NCBI GenBank assembly: GCA_019359435.1
Contig: JAHHHI010000065.1
Span: forward strand, 62,001 to 126,000
Direction of reading: 5' to 3'
DNA from: Kaiparowitsia implicata GSE-PSE-MK54-09C
GTDB lineage: Bacteria > Cyanobacteriota > Cyanobacteriia > Elainellales > Elainellaceae
DNA length: 64,000 bases
Shown: positions 31,270 through 39,827 of the stretch, piece after piece
How the letters are laid out: every line of letters begins with the position of its first letter
Position numbering within the stretch: position 1 is the first letter of the stretch
Notes under the pieces: model-generated
Seen by the model: only the letters and a program-made list of their open reading frames with translations
Told to the model about the DNA's origin: nothing
Database searches by the model: none
Position numbers and translations under genes: made by a program

Positions 31270-31621
31270 CTTCATACTGTGAACCCGCAGTTACAGTGCT
31301 GAATCGAAACCCGTTAATGCCATCGAAAACACATTAGCGCTATTGACGGTGATCTCATGTTTGTGACCGACTCATTGAGACTCTGCTCCCCCATCAATCC
31401 GGTGGGGTGCATCGCATTATCTTCTGTAGTTCAAGCCACTAATCTGCTCTGCATTCGTGATCCCTACACCCGTGCAGCCGACTGATTACCGCCATGCATC
31501 GATCGCTCAAGCCGTTGGAGCTATTTGGATTGTGGAGCATGCTCACCACACCCTGTTCGGCAATCTCGGTTTAAGCAATTGAACAAGGCGATCAGACTTG
31601 AAATAATTTAGGAAGTACATC

Positions 31622-32359
31622 ATGATATTGCCTGTTTTAAAGTACAACCCCTCCACCCAAAATCAGCGCGTACAAAGTTTTGGCACTGTAGATACCAATG
31701 GCGATTTGCCCGTTATTTATCGACTAGAGGATGCAACAGACTCTAGCGGCGTGGATGAATTAATTCATGCGGCCTATCGTCAGGTATTTAACGAACAAGA
31801 GATGCTGCGGTTTAACCGACAGATTGCGCTAGAGACCCAGTTGCGAAACCGTGCGATCTCAGTCCGCGATTTCATTCGAGGATTAGCCAAGTCAGAACGA
31901 TTCTATTCACTCGTGGTGGAATCTAATGACAACATCCGTTTGGTGGAATTGGCGATTAAGCGGCTGCTTGGGCGCAATCCTTACAATCAAGAGGAACTCA
32001 TCGCTTGGTCGATCCAGATCGCCACACGGGGCTGGAGCGGGTTTGTCGATGCCCTGATGGACGGTGACGAGTATGCCACCGCATTTGGGGATGGGACGGT
32101 GCCCTATCAGCGCAAACGGATGGGCGATCGCCCCCACAGTTTTACCCCGCGCTACGGGGCATATTATCGCGATCGCCAGCCTCAGCCGCATCCTTACACT
32201 CCAGTTGGGCGGTTTAATCTCACCTTTGATCAGGACTTTGACCTACAGACCTTTCTCCGCACCACCAACTGGGTGCGCGTGTCGGGGCTGTTGCTGCTGC
32301 TTGTGCTGGCCTGCGTTTTCTTGCTTGGCTTTGGCGTGCTCACCAGCTCCGCAGGATAG
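31622..32359 (+). CDS. cpcL: Membrane-anchored rod linker CpcL
   Basis: 245 residues. The N-terminal linker domain is like CpcG ('[17 protein letters not shown]', '[18 protein letters not shown]', '[23 protein letters not shown]'). The C-terminal ~30 residues are a strongly hydrophobic helix of Leu/Val/Ala/Phe ending 'FGVLTSSAG', the hallmark of CpcL (CpcG2 of Synechocystis). CpcL anchors core-less phycocyanin rods to the thylakoid membrane and directs energy to photosystem I, supporting NDH-1 cyclic flow in known cases. It has a long (393 bp) upstream gap, so it may have its own promoter. Confidence 0.93.
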   Translation: MILPVLKYNPSTQNQRVQSFGTVDTNGDLPVIYRLEDATDSSGVDELIHAAYRQVFNEQEMLRFNRQIALETQLRNRAISVRDFIRGLAKSERFYSLVVESNDNIRLVELAIKRLLGRNPYNQEELIAWSIQIATRGWSGFVDALMDGDEYATAFGDGTVPYQRKRMGDRPHSFTPRYGAYYRDRQPQPHPYTPVGRFNLTFDQDFDLQTFLRTTNWVRVSGLLLLLVLACVFLLGFGVLTSSAG

Positions 32360-32925
32360 CGTGTGGAACACGGCACCAGGAATGTATAGGATGCAGCGGC
32401 GTGGAACCTCGACGGTGTATGAGTTCCACGCCACTCAATCTATCAATTGCTGCATTGAGCACGCCATCAATAGTCATTAGATTGAACCGCCAATCCCGGT
32501 ATCAAAATCGGCCTCAATTTAACCCACCAAAATTTTGCTGTGAATACCTAACCAAAAATATTGATAAATTGCGCTAAAAGCGACCCTCAAACCCTTTACA
32601 ATAAGCCCTATGAGCTAAGGCCCTGTTCAAATACTGGCATTGCTGAATGGTTGTATGAATCAGATCAGCATCGCCTAGGTGATTGCTGTTTATACCAATT
32701 CAGCTGGGCAGCGTGAATGTATCTGCCTACTCTAGAAACCTCAAAAAAATGTTCAGAAGAACGTGGAGATGAGGCTCATTGCAATCTAGAGATTAATCAA
32801 AAATTGGTTTAGCTGACCGTTTATGTTCGATGATCCGTTGAATTCAATGGCTGCATTAGCACTCTGAATCAATGCATCCATTCAACGCAATCCGTCTAGA
32901 TAAATAGAAAAGGGAGATGATATCC
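32360..32925 (+). other. Spacer between cpcL and the last cpcG gene
   Basis: 566 bp with no convincing gene. It is AT-richer than neighbouring genes and ends with AGGGAGATG as a good ribosome binding site before the ATG at 32926. A separate promoter for the last linker gene is likely but not identifiable by eye. Confidence 0.4.
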
Positions 32926-33693
32926 ATGGCGTTGCCGCTGCTCGACTATAAACCTACGACTCAAAACCAGCGCGTTGCCAGCTTTGGCACGGCCGATCTC
33001 AGTGAAGACACCCCCTACCTCTACCGCATGGAGGATGTAACCGACTCTACCGATATGGAGTCGCTGATTTGGGCTGGCTATCGCCAAGTATTTAGCGAGC
33101 ATGCAATCCTAAAGTCAAATCGTCAGGTGACGCTAGAGAGCCAGTTGCGCAACGGCTCGATCACCGTGCGTGACTTTATCCGGGGTTTGGCCAAGTCTGA
33201 TGTGTTCTATAAATTGGTTGTTTCGACCAACAACAACTATCGCTTGGTTGATGTCTGCCTAAAGCGGCTGCTGGGTCGTGCCGCTTATAACCAAGATGAA
33301 ACCATTGCTTGGTCGATTGTGATTGCCACTAAAGGCTTTGGCGGTTTTGTGGATGCGCTGCTAGAGAGCGACGAGTACACCAACGCCTATGGCGACTACA
33401 CTATTCCCTTCCAGCGGAAGCGCATGGGAGCCCGGGCAGAAGGTCGCCCGTTCAACCTCAGCACACCGCGTTACGGTAAGGAATTCCGCGCGAAGGTGGG
33501 TACGACATCGACCGATTGGCGCTTTGTGATCGAAGATTTCTACTCTCGCAAGTTTCAAGAGCGGATGATGGCGGAGGGCGACCCTCGCCGCTATCGCGAT
33601 ATGGCGTCCTCTATTGCCGCCAAGGGGAACTATGCTCAGTCGATTCGCGCCAGCGACATTGACTATCTCAACAAGGTGCCTCGTCGTCGGTAA
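32926..33693 (+). CDS. cpcG: Rod-core linker CpcG, last copy
   Basis: 255 residues from the ATG at 32926 (MALPLL), preceded by AGGGAG; an upstream in-frame ATG at 32917 is less likely. The linker domain is complete ('[14 protein letters not shown]', '[17 protein letters not shown]', '[23 protein letters not shown]'). The C-terminal region is hydrophilic with '[21 protein letters not shown]', lacking a membrane helix, so it is core-attaching. It ends the phycobilisome cluster; a 19-bp-arm terminator follows 95 bp after the stop. Confidence 0.93.
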   Translation: MALPLLDYKPTTQNQRVASFGTADLSEDTPYLYRMEDVTDSTDMESLIWAGYRQVFSEHAILKSNRQVTLESQLRNGSITVRDFIRGLAKSDVFYKLVVSTNNNYRLVDVCLKRLLGRAAYNQDETIAWSIVIATKGFGGFVDALLESDEYTNAYGDYTIPFQRKRMGARAEGRPFNLSTPRYGKEFRAKVGTTSTDWRFVIEDFYSRKFQERMMAEGDPRRYRDMASSIAAKGNYAQSIRASDIDYLNKVPRRR

Positions 33694-33788
33694 AGGGGAG
33701 ATGGCCGCAGGTGTTGCGGATAGGGGGAGCTAACACCACCCTATATATCGGACTATCACGGCTGCCTCAACCGACTTAAAACATAACT

Positions 33789-33829
33789 TCAAAAGAAAGG
33801 GGGCTGCGGCGCAGCCCCCTTTCTTTTGA
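33789..33829. terminator. Strong terminator closing the phycobilisome cluster
   Basis: A perfect 19-bp stem (TCAAAAGAAAGGGGGCTGC at 33789-33807 with its complement at 33811-33829) and a 3-base loop, ending in TTCTTTT. The A-rich left side also allows termination of leftward transcription. Confidence 0.85.
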
Positions 33830-34039
33830 GTGGTGACTCTAATTTTCATGAACAACTGCTGATTTCATCCGGATCTTGCGTAATTCCACTGATATTCTCT
33901 GATGACTATACTAAGCCCCCACAACACACCTCGGTGAAGCGGGCGATCGCCCCCCTTAATCACAAACAGGCGATCGCCCACGGTTCCCCCCCAACCCACT
34001 TCACCGGGGCTTCTTCACAACACCTGGGAGGATCAATCC

Positions 34040-35365
34040 GTGGCAAAGCGAAAAGGCATCGGTCGGTGGCGAAATCCTTCTGCATTTTGGGGCGATGGCA
34101 CCAGTTGGTCCTATGGTGCGCTAGAGCCAGCATGGCCTGGCTATGATTTTGACAGTGTAGGTAATGGCCCGTTACCCTTTGAGTTTGGGCCAGGCTCTAT
34201 CCCCTTCACGGTTAAGCCCGGTGGGTTTGGGCCACAGGCTCGCGTGTTTGTGCTGGCGCTTGAGCCTGGCACCGAGGTGTTGGGCTTTACCCAAGAAACC
34301 TATGTATTGACGGCAGCCCCCACTAACTACACAACCCATGCCGTGCAGCTAGCAACAGGTAGCCCCTTTCAGTTTTCTACCATCCTGTGGCTTGCTGGCA
34401 GCACCCCCATTCTTCAACTGGGCAATCAAAAAAACGTTTATTCGGGAACTGCCGGAGCCGATGTAATTTTTGCGGGCGGGGGCAATGATGACATTTCTGG
34501 ATTGGACGGTCATGACGTAATCCGAGGACAGGGCGGCAACGACAAGATCTGGGGTGGAGCCGGAGACGACACCCTACTCGGTGATGCGGGCCATGATCGG
34601 CTTTGGGGACAGGGGGGGGATGACTACCTGAATGGCGGCACTGGCAACGACACCCTGTATGGCGGCCCTGGTGACGACATTTTAGAAGGGATGGGCGGCA
34701 ATGACCTGCTGATCGGCGGCGCGGGGGACGATGCACTAATTGGCGGAGCCGGAGACGATACGCTGTATGCAGGCCCAGGAACAGGCGGTTTAGATCAGCT
34801 ACTCTATGGCGGTGCTGGCAATGATGTGCTGCATGGCAGCACGACTATAGATGTCATCTTTGGAGAAGACGGTAATGACGTGGCCTATGGCTATGCGGGC
34901 GACGACTATATGTATGGCGGGGTAGGCAGCGATACGCTCTATGGCGGCCCTGGCAATGATCTGCTTGCTGGCGATATTGGGTCCGATTTTCTGTATGGGG
35001 GCTTGGGCAACGATACCCTGCGCGGCGGTAACGGCAACGACCTGCTCTCAGGAGGGGATGGCAATGATCTGCTGGTCGGCGGCTTCGGCACTGACACGGT
35101 GTGGGGCGGCGCGGGCGCCGATACCTTTGCCTTTAACGATGTGTCAGACGGTATTGATTTAATTCAGGACTTCAATTGGACAGAAGGAGATAGAATCCGC
35201 GTTTCTATGCCAGGGTTTGGTGCGACATCCTTTGCAGACTTTAGCTACACCACCGCCAGTGGGGCGCTGTCATTTAAGGGCATTCAGTTTGCGACCCTTC
35301 AGGCTGGCACGAACTTCGTCCCATCTTTAGATCTGGAACTGGTGAACTACACCATCTTTCACTAG
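34040..35365 (+). CDS. RTX-type (hemolysin-type calcium-binding repeat) protein, first tandem copy
   Basis: 441 residues from the GTG at 34040, homologous to the start of the second copy. Residues ~1-130 are a non-repeat head ('RNPSAFWGDGTSWSYGALEPAW'). From ~135 to ~370 come many GGxGxDxLx nonapeptides ('GGNDDISGLDGHDVIRGQ', 'GGAGDDTLLGDAGHDRL') that form a Ca2+-binding parallel beta-roll. The last ~70 residues ('DVSDGIDLIQDFNWTEGDRI') match the C-terminal signal/peptidase M10-like cap seen in type I secreted RTX proteins. Such proteins are exported by ABC/HlyD/TolC systems; none is in this window. The head lacks recognised enzymatic motifs. Confidence 0.82.
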   Translation: MAKRKGIGRWRNPSAFWGDGTSWSYGALEPAWPGYDFDSVGNGPLPFEFGPGSIPFTVKPGGFGPQARVFVLALEPGTEVLGFTQETYVLTAAPTNYTTHAVQLATGSPFQFSTILWLAGSTPILQLGNQKNVYSGTAGADVIFAGGGNDDISGLDGHDVIRGQGGNDKIWGGAGDDTLLGDAGHDRLWGQGGDDYLNGGTGNDTLYGGPGDDILEGMGGNDLLIGGAGDDALIGGAGDDTLYAGPGTGGLDQLLYGGAGNDVLHGSTTIDVIFGEDGNDVAYGYAGDDYMYGGVGSDTLYGGPGNDLLAGDIGSDFLYGGLGNDTLRGGNGNDLLSGGDGNDLLVGGFGTDTVWGGAGADTFAFNDVSDGIDLIQDFNWTEGDRIRVSMPGFGATSFADFSYTTASGALSFKGIQFATLQAGTNFVPSLDLELVNYTIFH

Positions 35366-35624
35366 TGGCCCGTCGCTTTTGGTCAGCACACACCCGGCTC
35401 TAGACGAGAAAAACCGATGATAATGATTTTTTCCATGAACATCCGATAATTTCATTCGGATCTTGCGTAATTCCACTACGTTCTCTGATGACTAAACTAA
35501 GCCCCCACAACACACCTCGGTGAAGCGGGCGATCGCCCCTCTTAATCACAAACAGGCGATCGCCCAGGGCTTCCCCCCAGCCCACTTACCGAGGCTTCTT
35601 CTCAACACCTATGAGGACAAATCC

Positions 35625-36962
35625 GTGGCAAAGCGAAAAGGCATCGGTCAGTGGCGAAATCCTGCTGCATTTTGGGGTGATACCCAAAATTGGTCCTATG
35701 ACGCGCTAGAGCCTGCATGGCCTGGCTATGATTTTGACAGTGTGGGCACTGATCCGTTGCCGTTCGAGTTTGGGCCAGGCTCTATCCCCTTTACGGTTAA
35801 GCCAGGTCATGATTTTGATCCAAAGGCTCGCGTATTTGTGTTGGCGCTCGAGCCTGGCATCGAGATTTTGGGCTTTACCCAAGAGACCTATGTGTTGACG
35901 GCAGCCCCCACTAACTACACAACCCATGCCGTGCAGCTTTCAACAGGTAGCACCCTTCAGTTTTCCACCATTCTGTGGCTCGACGGCAGCACCCCTATCC
36001 TTCAACTGGGCAATCAAAGAGACGTTTATTCAGGAACCGCCGGAGCCGATGTAATTTTTGCGGGCGGGGGCAATGATGACATTTCTGGATTGGACGGTCA
36101 TGACGTCATCCGAGGACAGAGCGGCAACGACAAGATATGGGGTGGAGCCGGAAACGATACGCTGCTGGGCGATGCGGACCATGATCGGCTTTGGGGACAG
36201 GGGGGGGATGACTACCTGAATGGCGGCACCAGCAACGACATCCTGTATGGCGGCCCTGGCAACGACATTTTAGATGGGATGGACGGCAATGATCTGTTGA
36301 TGGGTGGCGTAGGAGGCGATACGCTAATCGGCGGAGCTGGGAACGATACGCTGTATGCAGGCCCAGGAACAGACAACGTAGATTCATATTCACCACCTCA
36401 GCAACTCTATGGTGGCGCTGGCAACGATGTGCTGCACGGCAGCAGCACCACAGATTTGATCTATGGAGACGATGGCAATGACGTGGCCTATGGCTATGCG
36501 GGCGACGACGAGATTTATGGCGGGGCGGGCAGCGATACGCTCTATGGCGGGGCGGGCAATGATGAGCTAGATGGCAATATCGGGCCAGATTTTCTGTATG
36601 GGGGCTTAGGCAACGATACCCTGCGCGGCGGTAACGGCAACGACCTGCTATCGGGCGGTGATGGCAATGATCTGCTGGTCGGCGGCTTTGGCACTGACAC
36701 GGTGTGGGGCGGCGCGGGCGCCGATACCTTTGCCTTCAACGATGTGTCAGAGGGTATTGATTTAATTCAGGATTTTAATTGGACAGAAGGAGATAAAATC
36801 CGTGTTTCTATGCCAGGGTTTGGTGCGACATCCCTTGCAGACTTTAGCTACACCACCGCCAGTGGGGCGCTGTCATTTAAGGGCATTCAGTTTGCGACCC
36901 TTCAGGCTGGTACGAACTTCCTCCCATCGTTAGATCTTGAACTGGTGAACTACTCTTACTAG
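35625..36962 (+). CDS. RTX-type calcium-binding repeat protein, second tandem copy
   Basis: 445 residues from the GTG at 35625; an open frame upstream to 35520 translates the duplicated leader and is not the likely start. Same domain order as the first copy: head, RTX nonapeptide array and C-terminal secretion-type cap, with a short insertion in the array ('DNVDSYSPPQQ'). The head begins 'AKRKGIGQWRNPAAFWGDT'. It may give dosage or antigenic variation of a secreted surface protein. It lies 51 bp upstream of the TPS exoprotein gene. Confidence 0.82.
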   Translation: MAKRKGIGQWRNPAAFWGDTQNWSYDALEPAWPGYDFDSVGTDPLPFEFGPGSIPFTVKPGHDFDPKARVFVLALEPGIEILGFTQETYVLTAAPTNYTTHAVQLSTGSTLQFSTILWLDGSTPILQLGNQRDVYSGTAGADVIFAGGGNDDISGLDGHDVIRGQSGNDKIWGGAGNDTLLGDADHDRLWGQGGDDYLNGGTSNDILYGGPGNDILDGMDGNDLLMGGVGGDTLIGGAGNDTLYAGPGTDNVDSYSPPQQLYGGAGNDVLHGSSTTDLIYGDDGNDVAYGYAGDDEIYGGAGSDTLYGGAGNDELDGNIGPDFLYGGLGNDTLRGGNGNDLLSGGDGNDLLVGGFGTDTVWGGAGADTFAFNDVSEGIDLIQDFNWTEGDKIRVSMPGFGATSLADFSYTTASGALSFKGIQFATLQAGTNFLPSLDLELVNYSY

Positions 36963-37013
36963 TGGCTTGTCGCAGTTAGTCAGCACATACCCGGTTCTAG
37001 GCCGGAACATCCC

Positions 37014-39617
37014 ATGACGCAATGGTCTAACGTTTGGGCGATCGCCCCTTCTCTGCTCCTGTCGCTGGTGCTGGTGCCCGCCGGGCAGTGCCAAGTGCAA
37101 CGAGATACCACGCTCCCCACGCCGTCTGTCGTCACCCGCCAAGGCGCGACGCTGGTGATCACCGGAGGCACCCAGCGGGGCAGCACGCTGTTTCACAGTT
37201 TCTCGGAATTTTCGCCGCGCGGTCGCACGGCATCGTTTCAGAGCATTGATGGCAGCGTGGCGCATGTCTTCGCTCGGGTGACTGGGGCCAACCGTTCTCG
37301 CATTAATGGCGTCTTAGAGTTGCTGAGCACGAGCGGTGCCGTGAGCAATGTCGATCTGTTTTTGATCAACCCCAACGGCATTCTGTTCGGCCAAAATGCG
37401 CAGCTCAACGTCGGAGGCTCCTTCATTGCCACGACTGCTCAACAGGTCAACTTTGCCGATGGCACCGCATTTGCGGCGTTGCCTACTGCATCGCCCTCGC
37501 TGCTCACCCTAAGCGTGCCGGTGGGGTTGCAATTTGGCGCGGCTCCGGCGGCGATCGTGAATCGGTCGTTTGTGCAATTGGGCACGCCAGACCAACCGCT
37601 CGACCCCACCGGCGACAGCTTTGTGGGACTCAGGGTGCTGCCTCGGCGCACGGTGGCGTTGATAGGCGGGGATATTCGGCTGCCAGCCGGAGAGCTGACC
37701 GCCTCGGCAGGGCGAATTGAGGTCGGCAGCGTGGCAGCAGCGGGCACCGTGGGGATGCAGCCCATCCCCAACGGCTGGACGTTTGATTATAGTGATATCT
37801 CTGCATTTGGGGCGATCGCCCTTTCGGCTGAAGCGGATCTGGATGTGAGCGGGGGGCAAGGCGGCACCATTCGCATCTGGGGCGATCGCCTCTCGCTTAT
37901 TCAAGACTCGTTTATTCGCGCCAACACCTTCGGCAGTCTAGACGGTGGCGGCATTGAGATTACTGCCGGAACTGTCGCGCTGGATCGATCGATCATCGCC
38001 ACCAGCACCAGCGGAACCGGCCATGCGGGCAACCTGTCTCTGACGACTCAGCAGTTGAGCTTGAGCACGGGGGCGCAACTGGCCTCAGTGACCAGCGATG
38101 CTGGAGCCGCCGGAACCCTAACCATTCTGGCGCGGCAGGGTATTAACTTGTCAGGCTATATCCTCGCGGGGGGCGGCAGCGTTGCTAGCAGCGGCATTGT
38201 CGTGCGCAACGACAGCGGCGCAACGGGCAATAACGGCAGCATTGCCATCACTACGCCCCGCCTCACCCTTAGCAATGGCGCACAGATCAGCAACGACACC
38301 TTTGGCAGCGGCGCCTCGGGCAGCACGGTGATCGAGGCGGTGGATGTGATGCTAGATGGGGTAGCGCGATCGCCCTCGGGTCTTGTTTTTGCCTTGCCCA
38401 ATGGCGCACCAGCAGCCCCCAGCGCGCTCACCGCTTTTAGCACCTCTAGCAGCGGCAGCGGCAGCCTCAGCCTGATAACCGAACGGCTCACCGTGCAGAA
38501 TGGAGCGGTGATTCAAACCAGCACTCAGGGCAGTGGCGATGCGGGTGCCCTCACCCTAGTAGCGAGCGATCGCCTTACCCTCAGCGGGGTCGCGCCAGAG
38601 TTGGGCTTCCCCAGCGGCATCCTTACCTTTGCGGGCGGCATTCCCGGCACTCCCTTTGTGATTAACGCCAACGCCACAGGGCGAGGCGGCGACTTGACCG
38701 TGACCGGCGGCACCATTCAGGTCTTAAACGGGGCAGTGATGGCAGTGGGCAGCGCTGGCGAAAGTTCTGGCGAAAATTCTGGCGCAAGCAGCCCCAGCGG
38801 TGCCGGAACCTTGACGCTAACGGGGCGATCGCTCCAGCTCGACACGGGGGCCAGTCTAGTCGCCAACACTACCTCTGGCGATGGCGGCAACCTGAGACTG
38901 GTGCTGCAAGACTATCTGACACTGCGACGGGGCAGCCAACTTTCCACCACGGCGGGCATTGCCGGGGCTGGGGGCGACGGCGGCAATATCGTCTTGCAGA
39001 CGCCCTTTGTGATCTCCGCGCTGGCAGAGAACAGCGATATTACCGCCAATGCCTTTACTGGCGATGGCGGTGCGGTGCAAATTCAAACCGAGGGGATCTT
39101 CGGCATTTTGCCCCAATCCGCTTCCACTCCCCGCAGCGACATCACTGCCAGTTCTGAATTTGGCACCAGCGGCGAGATTTCGATCACCAACCTGAGTGAT
39201 GACCCCTCACGCGGGTTGGTGGCTCTGCCAGAGGCGGTCACAGATGCCTCGCAGCTCGTGGCGCAGCAGTGTGCACGGCAGTCGGCGATCGCCCGCCAAA
39301 GTGAATTTGTGGTGACGGGGCGAGGGGGATTGCCGCCCTCGCCAAGACAAGTGCAACAGCCGGGGGCGATCGCCACTCAGTGGGCCACCGTAGCGGAGAC
39401 GGCTGAGCCTGCCGCCGCGATTCCGACTGTCTCTTCTCCGGTTATGGGAGACGCTAGGGCACCGGGGACTCTGGCATCGGGGACTCTGGCATTGGAAGCA
39501 GCGCCCCTCTGGATCGAAGCTCAGGGCTGGCAGCACACCCCCAGCGGTCAGGTAGAACTGGTGGCGACGGCTTTTTCTAGTGCAAGGGAAAATGTAACAG
39601 CGTGTCACCATCGCTAG
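37014..39617 (+). CDS. Two-partner-secretion exoprotein with filamentous-hemagglutinin N-terminal domain
   Basis: 867 residues. A signal peptide (~1-27) precedes the TPS domain (~30-150) with the diagnostic 'LINPNGILFG' motif. The remainder is a long right-handed beta-helix: repeated 'SLTTQQLSLSTGAQLASV' and 'GNLRLVLQDYLTLRRGS' style coils rich in Ser/Thr/Gly/Asn. The last ~100 residues hold 'LVAQQCARQSAIARQSEFVVTGRGGLPPSP', a C-terminal feature common in cyanobacterial FHA-type proteins. Export requires a TpsB/ShlB outer-membrane partner, which is not in this window. The CHAT protein gene follows 210 bp downstream. Confidence 0.85.
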   Translation: MTQWSNVWAIAPSLLLSLVLVPAGQCQVQRDTTLPTPSVVTRQGATLVITGGTQRGSTLFHSFSEFSPRGRTASFQSIDGSVAHVFARVTGANRSRINGVLELLSTSGAVSNVDLFLINPNGILFGQNAQLNVGGSFIATTAQQVNFADGTAFAALPTASPSLLTLSVPVGLQFGAAPAAIVNRSFVQLGTPDQPLDPTGDSFVGLRVLPRRTVALIGGDIRLPAGELTASAGRIEVGSVAAAGTVGMQPIPNGWTFDYSDISAFGAIALSAEADLDVSGGQGGTIRIWGDRLSLIQDSFIRANTFGSLDGGGIEITAGTVALDRSIIATSTSGTGHAGNLSLTTQQLSLSTGAQLASVTSDAGAAGTLTILARQGINLSGYILAGGGSVASSGIVVRNDSGATGNNGSIAITTPRLTLSNGAQISNDTFGSGASGSTVIEAVDVMLDGVARSPSGLVFALPNGAPAAPSALTAFSTSSSGSGSLSLITERLTVQNGAVIQTSTQGSGDAGALTLVASDRLTLSGVAPELGFPSGILTFAGGIPGTPFVINANATGRGGDLTVTGGTIQVLNGAVMAVGSAGESSGENSGASSPSGAGTLTLTGRSLQLDTGASLVANTTSGDGGNLRLVLQDYLTLRRGSQLSTTAGIAGAGGDGGNIVLQTPFVISALAENSDITANAFTGDGGAVQIQTEGIFGILPQSASTPRSDITASSEFGTSGEISITNLSDDPSRGLVALPEAVTDASQLVAQQCARQSAIARQSEFVVTGRGGLPPSPRQVQQPGAIATQWATVAETAEPAAAIPTVSSPVMGDARAPGTLASGTLALEAAPLWIEAQGWQHTPSGQVELVATAFSSARENVTACHHR

Positions 39618-39827
39618 AGTTTTTGAGAGCTCAGCAGTAGGCTGTAGAAAACCGGGAGCATCGCCGAACAGAACCCAGTTCTCACCCCATGCCCCGCTGC
39701 ATTCAACAGGCCATCCAGCCCTACCCAAACCCCAGCTCAATCATCGACTGGCTGTAGGAATCTGTAACTCCCAGTGTTTTAAGTGTGCAGGACTCCTGCA
39801 CGTGCATTCAACAAAACAAGAGGTCTC

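Larger units (their letters stand above)
33846..36962 (+). repeat. Tandem duplication of the RTX gene with its upstream region
   Basis: Two units of about 1.55 kb, roughly 33846-35365 and 35431-36962. The upstream regions share long stretches, such as ATTTCATYCGGATCTTGCG and the following ~90 bp up to two HIP1 sites, then the coding regions are nearly parallel from the GTG starts at 34040 and 35625. Divergence is moderate, with many synonymous changes and short insertions in the coding part, so it is not a very recent copy. Confidence 0.85.
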
